A stretch of 49,965 nucleotides of DNA, from IMG/VR virus record IMGVR_UViG_3300035016_000007, positions 1 through 49,965 of that record; one strand, 5' to 3'. A program made the translations under genes and the position numbers. The notes beneath the pieces were generated by a model. It was not told the DNA's origin. It ran no database searches and saw nothing but the letters and a program-made list of their open reading frames with translations. The stretch is from a virus. Positions 22,751 to 31,583 of this stretch are shown piece after piece; the stretch's first letter is position 1, and the number at the start of each line of letters is the position of its first letter.

Positions 22751-23153
22751 CTATGATCGTTCCACGGGCGCGCCGATCGACAATCTCACGTCGGCGCTGC
22801 AAAGCCTTGAGATCCTCTTCACCATCCGCATCGCATCGCTTGCGATGCTGCGCGAATTCGGCGCCGGCGTGATTGAGCTGCTCGGCCGGCGCATCACACG
22901 AAAGCTCTTTCCGATCTTCCTTCAGCTTGTCGCCACGGCAATCGACCTTTGGGAGCCTCGCTTCAAGGTGCGGCGCATCGTGCCGTCCGGGTCTGTCGAC
23001 GACATCCGCAAGGGCATTCTTAAGGTCTCGATCGAGGTCGATTTCCGGCCGCGCGGCCATCTTGGCGACGAGACGGTCGAACGTCGGCTCAACTTTTCCA
23101 TGACGTTCCGGAAGTCCGGGGTCTCGGTTCTCAATGAGGGCATAGTCGCATGA
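22743..23153 (+). CDS. W: Baseplate wedge protein W (gp25-like)
   Basis: The GTG start at 22743 overlaps the V stop. The 136-aa product shows the GPW/gp25 pattern: SALQSLEILFTIRIASLAML, REFGAGVIELLGRRITRKLF, then the strands RFKVRRIVPSGSVDDIRKGI and VSIEVDFRPRG. It forms the inner baseplate wedge that initiates sheath polymerisation. Its stop overlaps the J gene. Confidence 0.87.
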   Translation: MADYDRSTGAPIDNLTSALQSLEILFTIRIASLAMLREFGAGVIELLGRRITRKLFPIFLQLVATAIDLWEPRFKVRRIVPSGSVDDIRKGILKVSIEVDFRPRGHLGDETVERRLNFSMTFRKSGVSVLNEGIVA

Positions 23154-24103
23154 CACTCGTCGTCGCTGAGACGCTTGATCTTTCTCGCCTGCCGGCGCCG
23201 GACTTGATCCCGATCGACTACGAGACGGATCGGCAAGAGCGCATGGGGAAGCTGACCCAGCTTTTCGACGCGGTGGGCATTTCCTACGACGTGGCGAACC
23301 TGCGCGCCAATCCCGGCGCCATTCACCAGCAACTCGACAACAATCGGGAAATGCTGGTCAAGATCGCGATCAATGACACCTATGCCAAGAAAACGCTGAT
23401 CGCGTTCGCAGAGAAAGCATCTCTCGACTGGTGGGGTGTGAGCTTCCTTGGTGTCGAGCGCATGGCAGGGGAAACCGATGCCCGCTACCGGGTTCGGCTT
23501 TTCCTTGAATTCGAGAACAAGAGCGGCGGGCGGCTCACGGGCTACAAGGCGGAGGCTCTCAAGGCGTCCGCCGATGTTGCCGACGTCGGCGCATGGATTG
23601 ACCGCTCGGATTCGAGGCAACCCGTGATCCGCCTTGCAATCATGGTCGCGAGCGCTCGGGCGTGGATCTCCGATCCATCTGCCGGCAATGGCATCACCCG
23701 GCTCATTCGTGCCAATGGCGGAGGCAACGGCGCTGCATCGTCGACACTTGTGGCGGCCGTGCAGGCGCACATTGACCAAGAGCACGTAAAGCAAGGCACC
23801 GACGTCGTCGTCGTACAGTCTGTCATCGTGACCGAAACCCCGATCGCCTATGCGCTTTATCACCGGCGCGGCCCTGACCCGACGCTTCTGCGCTCGGCCT
23901 CGGCCAAAGCGGTCGCCGCGATGGTCGACGAACGTCACACGCCCGGACGCGACCTGCCTGATTCCTCGATCGTCGCCGCAGGTTCTGTCGGTGGCGTCGA
24001 GCGTCTAGCCGTTGGGACGCCGGCAGGCGGCATCGTCATCCCGTATGGCGGCCTGGTTTACGTCACCAGCATCAACGTAGAGAGCGCATACACCGATGGT
24101 TGA
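23150..24103 (+). CDS. J: Baseplate protein J
   Basis: 317 aa, normal for P2 gpJ. Features include LSRLPAPDLIPIDYETDRQE at the start, FAEKASLDWWGVSFLGVERM, ETDARYRVRLFLEFENKSGG (the conserved D-x-x-Y/F-R-x-R core) and, in the last third, the beta-rich AVGTPAGGIVIPYGGLVYVT. It forms the wedge arm with W and I. It overlaps the I gene by 8 bp. Confidence 0.9.
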   Translation: MTLVVAETLDLSRLPAPDLIPIDYETDRQERMGKLTQLFDAVGISYDVANLRANPGAIHQQLDNNREMLVKIAINDTYAKKTLIAFAEKASLDWWGVSFLGVERMAGETDARYRVRLFLEFENKSGGRLTGYKAEALKASADVADVGAWIDRSDSRQPVIRLAIMVASARAWISDPSAGNGITRLIRANGGGNGAASSTLVAAVQAHIDQEHVKQGTDVVVVQSVIVTETPIAYALYHRRGPDPTLLRSASAKAVAAMVDERHTPGRDLPDSSIVAAGSVGGVERLAVGTPAGGIVIPYGGLVYVTSINVESAYTDG

Positions 24104-25364
24104 CATTCTCCATCCGTCGCCCACGCCCTACGAACAGGCGATCGAGCAGACGAGTGCCGAGCGTTGGGAAAAGATCGACGTCGATCTGATCTGGCGTGCG
24201 CAGGATCCCTATCGCTGCCCGGCGCGTCTTCTGCCCTGGCTCGCTCACAATCGCGGGGTCTCGATCTGGTATGACGATTGGCCGGAGCACCGCAAGCGCA
24301 CGGCCATTGCCCTGTGGCCGGCTATCCAGCGACGGTTCGGGACGATTTGGGCTATCCGCCAATGCCTCGCACTGGTCGACGCCCGGCTCTGTAAATACGA
24401 TTTGCCGCCGCAGCGTCCCTATCTCGGTACGTCGCTGACCGGCGAACGCCGTGAGCGCTGGCTCGCTCATCTTCCCCAACTCCGCCTCTATGAGCACCGG
24501 AACCGGTATCCGGCGGGGCCGGCGGCACGGTTTGTCGGCTCGCACTTTGTCCTGAAGCCTGGCGGCGCGATCGTGTCGCCCGATCCGGCGGCGGCGTATT
24601 ACGGTGTCCGCGCGTTTCTCTGGCGCAAAGGCGTCGAGACCCCGCTCAAAGTCGTCGAGCTGGTCCGTCGATCGGAAACCGTGCTGACAAGCAAGCTGGT
24701 CCGGATGCAGCTTCCGCCCCGCAAAATCGGGGGATTCAAGGTGCCGGGGCCTCTTAGCTACCTTCGGCCGACAGGGGATGCGGCCAAGCAATACATGACC
24801 GTCGAAATGACGGAGAGCGGCGTCGTCAACAAGACTGACGTGATGGTCAACGAAGTGCGGCCGGGGATGGATCCCGTCGAGCCGCGCTTCGAAGAGGTCG
24901 CGGAGCCATACAAGCCTTCGCTGAAGGCCCGCTTTATCGGGCGTTCGCACCCAGGCGGGCAAAGCAGCCGCAGGCGGATGATCTGCTCGTCTGATCCCGC
25001 CTATCTGCACCTCTACCAAAGGGTGTTCCTCTATGACGACGCTGCGACGAAATACGCGCATCGCCCGCATGGAACGTTCGTCACCAACAAGGCGCGCCTC
25101 GGCATGCGGCCGTTCACCGGCGACCTCTACATTGATCTGCGCGCCCCCGCGCGCCCCGGCGGCTTTGTTGTCCCCGGACCTCTCGGGGTCGCTCGCCTTC
25201 GTCAGCACGAACGCCTCAAACGGGCGGTCGCCGCCGTTCGCGCCAGTCAGGGCGGAACGGATGTCTGGCGCATCCATACCGATATTTTCTCGCCGCTCAC
25301 GCTCGGGGACGCTCCGACGCTCGACGGGTCTGTCCGTCTCGGCCAATCCATCAGGAGATTCTGA
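24096..25364 (+). CDS. I: Tail protein I with a long, internally repeated C-terminal extension, 422 aa
   Basis: The first 190 residues are P2 gpI-like (LHPSPTPYEQAIEQTSAERW, IDVDLIWRAQDPYRCPARLLPWLAHNRGVSIW is the hallmark stretch). P2 gpI is about 176 aa, so the extra 230 residues are unusual. They contain two related blocks: RFVGSHFVL...YYGVRAFLW...GGFKVPGPLSYLR and RFIGRSHPGG...LYQRVFLYDD...GGFVVPGPLGVAR. Each is about 95 aa. The duplicated unit may be an added adhesin or fibre-docking domain. Confidence 0.85.
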   Translation: MVDILHPSPTPYEQAIEQTSAERWEKIDVDLIWRAQDPYRCPARLLPWLAHNRGVSIWYDDWPEHRKRTAIALWPAIQRRFGTIWAIRQCLALVDARLCKYDLPPQRPYLGTSLTGERRERWLAHLPQLRLYEHRNRYPAGPAARFVGSHFVLKPGGAIVSPDPAAAYYGVRAFLWRKGVETPLKVVELVRRSETVLTSKLVRMQLPPRKIGGFKVPGPLSYLRPTGDAAKQYMTVEMTESGVVNKTDVMVNEVRPGMDPVEPRFEEVAEPYKPSLKARFIGRSHPGGQSSRRRMICSSDPAYLHLYQRVFLYDDAATKYAHRPHGTFVTNKARLGMRPFTGDLYIDLRAPARPGGFVVPGPLGVARLRQHERLKRAVAAVRASQGGTDVWRIHTDIFSPLTLGDAPTLDGSVRLGQSIRRF

Positions 25365-25366
25365 CT

Positions 25367-27661
25367 ATGCGCATCGTCAATTTCGGCGACAACCAGCACG
25401 TCGAAACCAGGGACATGAAAAACATTGGCGAATTCCAGCGCGAGGCGCACGATGCCCTCGTCGCCATGGGCGTCGGGCGTGGCAAGGGCTGGGACGGGTT
25501 CAACGTCCAGATCGACGGCACGACGTCCGTCAATGTGACGATGGGCGTCATTGCGTACAATGGCGCGCTCTTCGGCCTCGCAGATCTCGCCACGACGCCG
25601 GTCGATCTGCTTGCGGCTTCCCCGTCCAACTCCAAACGTATCGTCACGATCGTCGCGACCGGCGCTCCCACGCTGTCGGCGCCGGAACCCCGCAGCTTCG
25701 AAGTGGTCTCGATCGACCCGGACACGGGAGAAGAGACCAGCACTGCCGTTCCCCAGCAGCACTATACCGAGAGCCGCCGCAAGGTTGCGGTGACGCATGT
25801 GCCGGGGGATGAGGCCGCCGTGCCGACAAGGCCGGCGCTCCTGCCGAACTATGTCCCGATCGCCTATGTCACCATGCAGGTGGGCGCCGGCGTGGTCGGG
25901 ATCGAGATGGCACTCGACTACCAGGTGAAAAGCCTTCAGGCTCTTGAGGCTCGGCTTCTGGCGGCCGAGGCTACCCTCGCTGTGGCTGGCTCGCAGATCG
26001 AAACTCTCAGCCAGACGATCGCGAACACCCGCGCTGCGATCTCCAACATCAACGTGCCGCTGATCAACCAGCTTGCCCGCGTTACGGCGGAAATTCAGCT
26101 TGCCATGGGCCGTGATGACGACGGCCTGCTTTTCGGTTTCGAGCGGTTCATGACCGCCGACAACTCGAATGAGGCGGCCGTGGGTTACAAGGCTCGCGTT
26201 GAGGAAGGGTTGCGCTTTCCATGGGCTATGAGCGCGGAAATCACGCCGCAGCTCCTCAACCCGTCCAACTCTCGCGTCAAATCGATCGGTGGTTGGTTGC
26301 TGCCGGCGTGGCAACCCAAACTCCGCCTCGACGTCTGGCGGCAGGATACCGCGGTATCCGTCGCCGACTACAATTATTCGAACGTCTCGGCGACTGTCTT
26401 CCCCGGCGCCAAGACGCGCCGGCGCAGCGGCCCGTCCATGATCGTCTCGGAAAACGAACGGTTCTGGCAGGACGTCGAATATACCTACAATTATCTGACA
26501 GGGACGTTTTCGGTCGGCGATGAAGACTGGGTTGTTACCGACGAATGGATTCAGGATGGCGTCGTGCAGCGGCGCGTCGAGCAGTATTTCTCGGACAAGA
26601 TCCCGTACTGGAACGGCTATCGCAGTGTGACGGATGCGGTTTCCGGGAACCTGCTTGCGCAAACCTTCCTTAACGCGCAACCGGGCTGGCTGGTGCAGGC
26701 CGGCTTGCGTTTCGCCAAGGTCACGGCGAACGATCTCAAGCTCTATATCACCGGCGTCAAGAACGGTCAGCCGAGTTTCGACATCACCTATGTGCAGGGT
26801 CTGCTTGAGGCCGAAGATGCGCAGGCATCCGTAGCGGGCGACCGTGTTGGCGTCGAAAACAGGGTGGACATGCAACCGCTGTTCATGCTGCCGGGGCAAT
26901 CCTACGCTTCGCAGATGGTGACGGCGGGCGACTTCGCGGTGGCGTGCCGGGCGGACAACTTCCTGACCAACGGCATGCTGTTCAACGGCGATGGCCTTGC
27001 CTATGTCGCCGACCCCGGCAAGGACGCCAACCTGCGCCTCTACTACGCACAGTTCGATCAGAACTATGTCGAGGTGGAAATGCAGTCGCTGACCCTCACG
27101 GGCGGCATCACCGACATCGACATCACCACGACGGAATATGTGCCTGACGGTAACGAGCTGATCGCCAAAATTCAGGTCGGCGGCGTTTGGCATGCACTCG
27201 ACAAGATCGCAGGCACGCACCCGCTTGCGACCTTGCCGCCCACCGTGCCGTTCAAGTTCGTCATGGTCGGCACGCGCGATGCCATGCCCGGCCTCAACCT
27301 GGCGGAAAGCAAGGTCCAACTCCGCCGGGCGGATGACGATTTCGTGTGGCAGTCGGAGACGAAGAACTGCGGCACGAATGCCAGCACGATCACGGTCGAG
27401 CTGGAACTCGTCAACTGGAAGCCGGTCGGAGGTGGCGGAAAACATACGCTGGCGACGACGGTCCTGACCGGTGGCGGTCTCGCCACCTCCGACACGCCGG
27501 ACACGACCACGGATGTCGTTCTGCCGAACGGCAACGTGCGGCGCGCCATGGTGTTCACGCCGACGCCGAGCGCGACCTTCGCGGTCAAGCTTGTCGGCAC
27601 GACCACCGACATCGCCGACGGGTTTGTTGTGCGGTCCATGTACTTCCTCGCGAGCGCATAA
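25367..27661 (+). CDS. Large tail fibre / baseplate-associated protein, 764 aa
   Basis: The N-terminal 190 residues form a folded attachment domain (MRIVNFGDNQHVETRDMKNI through IAYVTMQVGAGVVGIE). A heptad coiled coil follows (about 185-240: ALEARLLAAEATLAVAGSQI). The remainder is beta-rich and Gly-, Thr- and Val-rich, as in trimeric fibre shafts and tips. It holds the place of P2 H. It should carry host-binding or baseplate-decorating functions. A very long antisense open frame (25247-27817) is only a compositional shadow. Confidence 0.8.
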   Translation: MRIVNFGDNQHVETRDMKNIGEFQREAHDALVAMGVGRGKGWDGFNVQIDGTTSVNVTMGVIAYNGALFGLADLATTPVDLLAASPSNSKRIVTIVATGAPTLSAPEPRSFEVVSIDPDTGEETSTAVPQQHYTESRRKVAVTHVPGDEAAVPTRPALLPNYVPIAYVTMQVGAGVVGIEMALDYQVKSLQALEARLLAAEATLAVAGSQIETLSQTIANTRAAISNINVPLINQLARVTAEIQLAMGRDDDGLLFGFERFMTADNSNEAAVGYKARVEEGLRFPWAMSAEITPQLLNPSNSRVKSIGGWLLPAWQPKLRLDVWRQDTAVSVADYNYSNVSATVFPGAKTRRRSGPSMIVSENERFWQDVEYTYNYLTGTFSVGDEDWVVTDEWIQDGVVQRRVEQYFSDKIPYWNGYRSVTDAVSGNLLAQTFLNAQPGWLVQAGLRFAKVTANDLKLYITGVKNGQPSFDITYVQGLLEAEDAQASVAGDRVGVENRVDMQPLFMLPGQSYASQMVTAGDFAVACRADNFLTNGMLFNGDGLAYVADPGKDANLRLYYAQFDQNYVEVEMQSLTLTGGITDIDITTTEYVPDGNELIAKIQVGGVWHALDKIAGTHPLATLPPTVPFKFVMVGTRDAMPGLNLAESKVQLRRADDDFVWQSETKNCGTNASTITVELELVNWKPVGGGGKHTLATTVLTGGGLATSDTPDTTTDVVLPNGNVRRAMVFTPTPSATFAVKLVGTTTDIADGFVVRSMYFLASA

Positions 27662-27671
27662 GGAGGCTCCC

Positions 27672-27845
27672 TTGCCTATTCCGAAGAAAATCGATCCGCA
27701 GGCGCAATACCGCGTGACCCTGACCGACGTCGTCATGGTCGGTAAAACGCGCCTGCTTCCCCGGCCGGATCTCCAGCACACGATCAAGGGGTCTGTGCTG
27801 GAGGCAAACCTCGACAAGGTGTCCGATGCAGCAAAAGTTGATTGA
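27672..27845 (+). CDS. Small tail-fibre module protein, 57 aa
   Basis: A TTG start at 27672 follows a strong AAGGAGG. The product (LPIPKKIDPQAQYRVTLTDV, first residue read as Met) continues VVMVGKTRLLPRPDLQHTIKG and is a compact strand-turn-strand protein. Small conserved proteins of this sort accompany fibre genes and may cap or dock the fibre. It overlaps the next gene by 20 bp in another frame. Confidence 0.7.
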   Translation: MPIPKKIDPQAQYRVTLTDVVMVGKTRLLPRPDLQHTIKGSVLEANLDKVSDAAKVD

Positions 27846-28371
27846 GACCATCCAGCTCGATCGCCGGACGAAGCTCAATCACGAGCTGTTCATCCGGATC
27901 CTGACGGAAGTTCAAGCGCGGCTCGACCCGCTTGAGATCCTCCGGGACGGGCTGGAGACCGCGATCAAGCGATACGCCGATTTCGTGCGTGATCGGACCG
28001 ACCTCATCCTGGGGCCGAAGACGATCGAGATCAACGCGCTGATCGAGGAGCTGACCGAGGCGACCGCGACGGCCAAGGCGGACTTGGAGGAGGGGGCGAC
28101 GAATGCGCTTGCCCAGATCCAGCCGCAGATCGACGAGGCGCTCGAGGATGTCGACACGGCGCTTGCCGCGATCGTCACGGCGATTACGACCGCAAATGCT
28201 GCTATCGCCGCCGCCATCGGGTCGGCGGGCACAGCGACAACAAATGCGGCGAATGCCGCAACCCTCGCCAACGCCGCGGCCGCCGGCGTCGCGGCGGCAA
28301 TCGCGACTTCACTCGCATCCACCCAAGCGCAGGCCCGCCGGCAGGCAATCGCCTTCGCCGTAGCCCTCTAA
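27826..28371 (+). CDS. Coiled-coil tail fibre-associated protein, 181 aa
   Basis: MQQKLIETIQLDRRTKLNHE begins a helical head domain of about 100 residues. The last 80 residues are an almost pure Ala/Ile/Thr heptad repeat (TALAAIVTAITTANAAIAAA, then ATTNAANAATLANAAAAGVA). Such repeats form trimeric coiled coils in phage fibres. A hinge or shaft component is likely. No enzymatic motif is seen. Confidence 0.7.
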   Translation: MQQKLIETIQLDRRTKLNHELFIRILTEVQARLDPLEILRDGLETAIKRYADFVRDRTDLILGPKTIEINALIEELTEATATAKADLEEGATNALAQIQPQIDEALEDVDTALAAIVTAITTANAAIAAAIGSAGTATTNAANAATLANAAAAGVAAAIATSLASTQAQARRQAIAFAVAL

Positions 28372-28386
28372 TTTCAGGAGACTGCA

Positions 28387-28788
28387 ATGGCAGTTAGCCA
28401 TGAACCTGTGTTCGCGCAGGCAGGCCGGACCGTGTGCGCAACCGCCACGGCGGCGAAGACAACCTATAATGACATCGCGAATGCGGTCCTCCTGTGCACC
28501 GGGGGCGCGGACGGGTCGATCTTCAAGTCGCTTTCGGCAATGCCGCTTGCTACCGTGACGGCGTCGAAATTGATGCTCTTCCATGTCGATGCCGCTGGCA
28601 CGGTTGTGACTTTGGTGGACAGCGTTCTCATGGGCGCGCACACGATCGCTGTGACGACGGCAACCCCGATCTCTACCTTCACCGGGTTTTCTGAAATCCG
28701 TCTGAAGGCCGGCGAAAAGCTTTACGTCGCGTCGGGTGTGGCTTTGGCGGGGGGCATTTCCTTCACCGGTCAAGTCGAGGACTTCTAA
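28387..28788 (+). CDS. Beta-rich fibre-module protein, 133 aa
   Basis: MAVSHEPVFAQAGRTVCATA... is a beta-sandwich-like sequence of alternating hydrophobic strands (LPLATVTASK-type, AAGTVVTLVDSVLMGAHTIA) ending GGISFTGQVEDF. It has no signal peptide. It looks like a structural knob or fibre accessory. Its stop overlaps the next ATG by one base (TAATG). Confidence 0.68.
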   Translation: MAVSHEPVFAQAGRTVCATATAAKTTYNDIANAVLLCTGGADGSIFKSLSAMPLATVTASKLMLFHVDAAGTVVTLVDSVLMGAHTIAVTTATPISTFTGFSEIRLKAGEKLYVASGVALAGGISFTGQVEDF

Positions 28789-29483
28789 TGGTGGGAGCGG
28801 TCATACCCCGCCGGTTCGGTCTCAACGGCCTATCCGCCGCGCGGGGGCCGTTTCCTGTAGACCCGCCAAAGATTGGCGGTATCGGCATCAAGTATATCGG
28901 TTCGTTTGCGCTCGCTAACGCACAGGTCGCATTTAGCGGTCAAGTAGACGTCGGTGCCCCGGCCCCAAATAAAGTATTGGTTGCGATCCCTAGTTGCTTT
29001 TTAAACGCCAACGGCGGGGCTGTTGACTATGTAAAAGTGAACGGTCGAAATGCTGCCGTTTTCAGCAATTCTCATCTGTCATCTTCGCAGATGGTCTTGA
29101 CCGGAATTTGCTACATCCCTTTTTCGGAAGCGAGATCGAAGGTCAACTTTGAAGTAGGTTACAACGTCTCAGCTATTACCGCCAACTACGTTTCGATCTA
29201 CAGCGTGTTGTGCTCAAGTCCTATCCCGTCTTGGATTGGCCGAGACTTAGGAAACAGCGCTATTCTTACTGTCCCTGTAAATAAGGGGTCGGTAGGCGTT
29301 TTCTGTACTGGCTCTGGTCAAGCTTCTTCGCTGGTGAGCCTGAAAAATGGCGTGGTGGACTTCGACAACACGGGCACCGGCCGCGTGACAACTCAAGGGC
29401 GGCTTATTCGAGCTAACCAGCCCGTTACCGCCGAAAACAGCGATAGCGATGGTTTCGCCCTCGCCGCCGCTACTTGGAACTAG
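28788..29483 (+). CDS. Putative receptor-binding fibre tip, AT-richer, 231 aa
   Basis: The first 35 residues are a Pro/Gly-rich connector (RRFGLNGLSAARGPFPVDPP). The rest is a Ser/Asn/Val-rich beta domain (ALANAQVAFSGQVDVGAPAP, NYVSIYSVLCSSPIPSWIG, KNGVVDFDNTGTGRV). Bases 28900-29340 are visibly richer in A and T than the flanking genes, and codon choice shifts with them. That is typical of a receptor-binding tip exchanged by horizontal transfer. No lectin motif is recognised, so the ligand is unknown. Confidence 0.65.
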   Translation: MVGAVIPRRFGLNGLSAARGPFPVDPPKIGGIGIKYIGSFALANAQVAFSGQVDVGAPAPNKVLVAIPSCFLNANGGAVDYVKVNGRNAAVFSNSHLSSSQMVLTGICYIPFSEARSKVNFEVGYNVSAITANYVSIYSVLCSSPIPSWIGRDLGNSAILTVPVNKGSVGVFCTGSGQASSLVSLKNGVVDFDNTGTGRVTTQGRLIRANQPVTAENSDSDGFALAAATWN

Positions 29484-29491
29484 GATCAACC

Positions 29492-30118
29492 ATGGACTAT
29501 CAACGCATCATCCTTTCTGGCCCGACAATTGACGGCGAGCCCGGCCTTCCGGATGCTCTCGTGGGTCTGGCCGACGAAAGCCTCGTCGACCTCGAGGCCG
29601 CTCTCGATCCTTGCCCGGTGGAATACGTCGGCGTCGGCTATTGGCCCATCCTGCCGGCCGAGCCGCTGCCACCGAACAAGGTTCCGGTGGGGCGAGATCG
29701 CGAGATCATCGGCGGCGTGGTGCAGTGGGTCGACGACCTGGCGGACGCTCCGCACCCGAGCGGTGAGGAAATTAACGCCGAGCGCGATCGCCGCATCGCG
29801 GTCGGAAAGACTTTCGCAGTGGCAGAGTATGGCGACATACCGCTGCAAGGTCGTCTGCAAGACCAGATCAATTTGCAGGCTCGTTTGCTGGCAGCTCAAG
29901 GCGCGAAGGCTCTTGGCGTCTCGGGTCCTGTGCTCATCATCCGCGACGCACAGAACGTCAACCACATGCTCACACCCGACCAGGTGATCGAGCTTGTCAC
30001 GATGGGCACGGCATGGATCGAGGCGACCATGAAGGTGTCATGGGACATGAAGGATGGCGTTGCGCCGTTCGAGCAAGGCCCGCCCTACGACTTCGCAGAC
30101 GACGCTTACTGGCCATAG
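29492..30118 (+). CDS. Tail fibre assembly-like protein (DUF4376-like C-terminus), 208 aa
   Basis: Start at 29492 (MDYQRIILSGPTIDGEPGLP). The C-terminal 100 residues begin with the charged INAERDRRIAVGKTFAV, the usual opening of the DUF4376 domain, and continue RLQDQINLQARLLAAQGAKA and MLTPDQVIELVTMGTAWIEA. Proteins of this type sit after receptor-binding fibres and are thought to aid fibre folding or attachment. The name is by pattern recognition. Confidence 0.72.
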   Translation: MDYQRIILSGPTIDGEPGLPDALVGLADESLVDLEAALDPCPVEYVGVGYWPILPAEPLPPNKVPVGRDREIIGGVVQWVDDLADAPHPSGEEINAERDRRIAVGKTFAVAEYGDIPLQGRLQDQINLQARLLAAQGAKALGVSGPVLIIRDAQNVNHMLTPDQVIELVTMGTAWIEATMKVSWDMKDGVAPFEQGPPYDFADDAYWP

Positions 30119-30289
30119 CCCCGCGCATTCCAGTTTGTAGCGTGCCTACGGGCGGCGGGAATATCCCCGCCTTCCGCCGGGGCGGCTGACGCCCCCTAAC
30201 CTTCCCTCCCCTTTTTCATCCCTGCCGCATGCCGCGCCGACTGATCGTCCGCGCGGGCGACGGCGCATGTCCCGCGAAAGGATCCATTC
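30119..30289 (+). other. Gap between fibre module and sheath gene, with GC-rich hairpins
   Basis: A 171-bp non-coding gap. It contains nested GC-rich inverted repeats (around 30149-30195, GGCGGG and CCCGCC arms, and GGGGCGGCTGACGCCCC) followed by a pyrimidine-rich stretch. This may slow transcription or mark a recombination seam between exchangeable fibre genes and the conserved sheath module. GAAAGGA (30278-30284) provides the sheath ribosome site. Confidence 0.5.
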
Positions 30290-31525
30290 ATGACCGCACC
30301 GATTTTCGGCATGCAGTTTTCCCGCACGAGCAATGAACCGGTGTCGGTGCTCGGGCCGGACTTTTCCAAGATCATCGCAATCGAAGCATCTTCCGACGCC
30401 TCGGCCTCTGAATTCCCGCTTGAGACGGCCGTGCGCTTCTCGTCCAGCGACAAGGCGGCCCGCACGGCGCTGGGCACCGGCCCGCTCGCCGACATGGTGC
30501 GCGGGGTGCACGACCAGCTGAACGGCCTGAATGCCGGCGCCGATATCACGGTCGTGCGCGTCGCCGAAGGCGAAGACACGGCGGAGACCTGCGCGGCGAT
30601 CGGCGAGATCCTCGACGGGATCGGCGGCATTCCCTCTTCGACCAACAGCACGCCGCGCATCATCCTCGTCGGACGCACCGACTATCGCGAAGATGCGGAG
30701 ACGATGAACCCGGTGCTGGCGAAGCTCGACGCCGCCTGCGGCAAGCTGCTCGCCATTGCGCCGGTGGACGTGAATTCCATCACTGCGGCGCTGGCGATCG
30801 ACGATCGCGAAACGCTCAACAGCCAGCGCATCATGCCGATCGGCATCAAGGCGAGGGTTTACGAGGGCAGCACGCTTGTCACCCGCCCGATGGCCTCGCG
30901 TATCGCCGGCCTCTTCGTCCGGCGCGACAACGAGAGCTTCGGCAAGCCATTCGAGACGATCGCCAATCAGCCGATCCTCGGCATTGCCGGCCTCTCGCGC
31001 AACATCCCCTTCTCGCTGCTCGACGGTTCCACCGAAGGTCAGCAGATGCTCGAGGCGAATGTCTCGATCGTTGCTAAGGGCGAAGTCGGCGTCGACGGCG
31101 CGATCGCTGACGGTGGGTTTGTCTTCATCGGCACGGATGCTGCCACCACCTCCGGCGACCTGTGGACGCAGATCCACCAGACGCGCGGCACGGATTACCT
31201 GGTCGCGAAGATGGCGCAGATCACGCGCCGCTTTCTCGGCCCGCGCATCACGGCCGAGAGCGTCGAAGCCTGGTTGCATTCGATCGCCTTCATGCTGCGC
31301 GACCACAAGGCGGCCGACGACATCCTTGGCTATACGCCGCTCAACCAGATGTTCGTGCCGAACCAGAATTCGCCGGAAAACATCCGCCTTGGCAACCTGA
31401 AGATCGACGTCGGGATCGAAACCGCGCCGGCCTTCAAGCGCGCCGACCATGAGATCCGGCGCTATCGCCCCGCTGTCGAAGGTCTCGTCGAAGAGATCGT
31501 CGCGCGCCTCAACGCCGTCGCCTGA
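30290..31525 (+). CDS. FI: Tail sheath protein, P2 FI family
   Basis: 411 aa, standard for P2-like sheaths. It shows the N-terminal FSRTSNEPVSVLGPDFSKII with the strand-loop TAVRFSSSDK, the central VVRVAEGEDTAETCAAIGEI, RIILVGRTDYRED, NSQRIMPIGIKAR, and the C-terminal TRGTDYLVAKMAQITRRFLG and GNLKIDVGIETAPAFKRADH. It polymerises around the tube and contracts on infection. This proves a contractile-tailed particle. Confidence 0.95.
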   Translation: MTAPIFGMQFSRTSNEPVSVLGPDFSKIIAIEASSDASASEFPLETAVRFSSSDKAARTALGTGPLADMVRGVHDQLNGLNAGADITVVRVAEGEDTAETCAAIGEILDGIGGIPSSTNSTPRIILVGRTDYREDAETMNPVLAKLDAACGKLLAIAPVDVNSITAALAIDDRETLNSQRIMPIGIKARVYEGSTLVTRPMASRIAGLFVRRDNESFGKPFETIANQPILGIAGLSRNIPFSLLDGSTEGQQMLEANVSIVAKGEVGVDGAIADGGFVFIGTDAATTSGDLWTQIHQTRGTDYLVAKMAQITRRFLGPRITAESVEAWLHSIAFMLRDHKAADDILGYTPLNQMFVPNQNSPENIRLGNLKIDVGIETAPAFKRADHEIRRYRPAVEGLVEEIVARLNAVA

Positions 31526-31583
31526 CGTCCCGCCCCGCGCCTCGCGCGCGCGGCCCTTCTCCGCTTCCTGAAAGGTCTTCAAT

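Noticed and set aside
25247-27817. 856-codon open frame on the minus strand
   Set aside because: It is antisense to the intact tail I and fibre genes, is rich in Arg, His and Asp as expected from reversed GC-rich codons, and has no ribosome site or operon neighbours. It is a compositional shadow.
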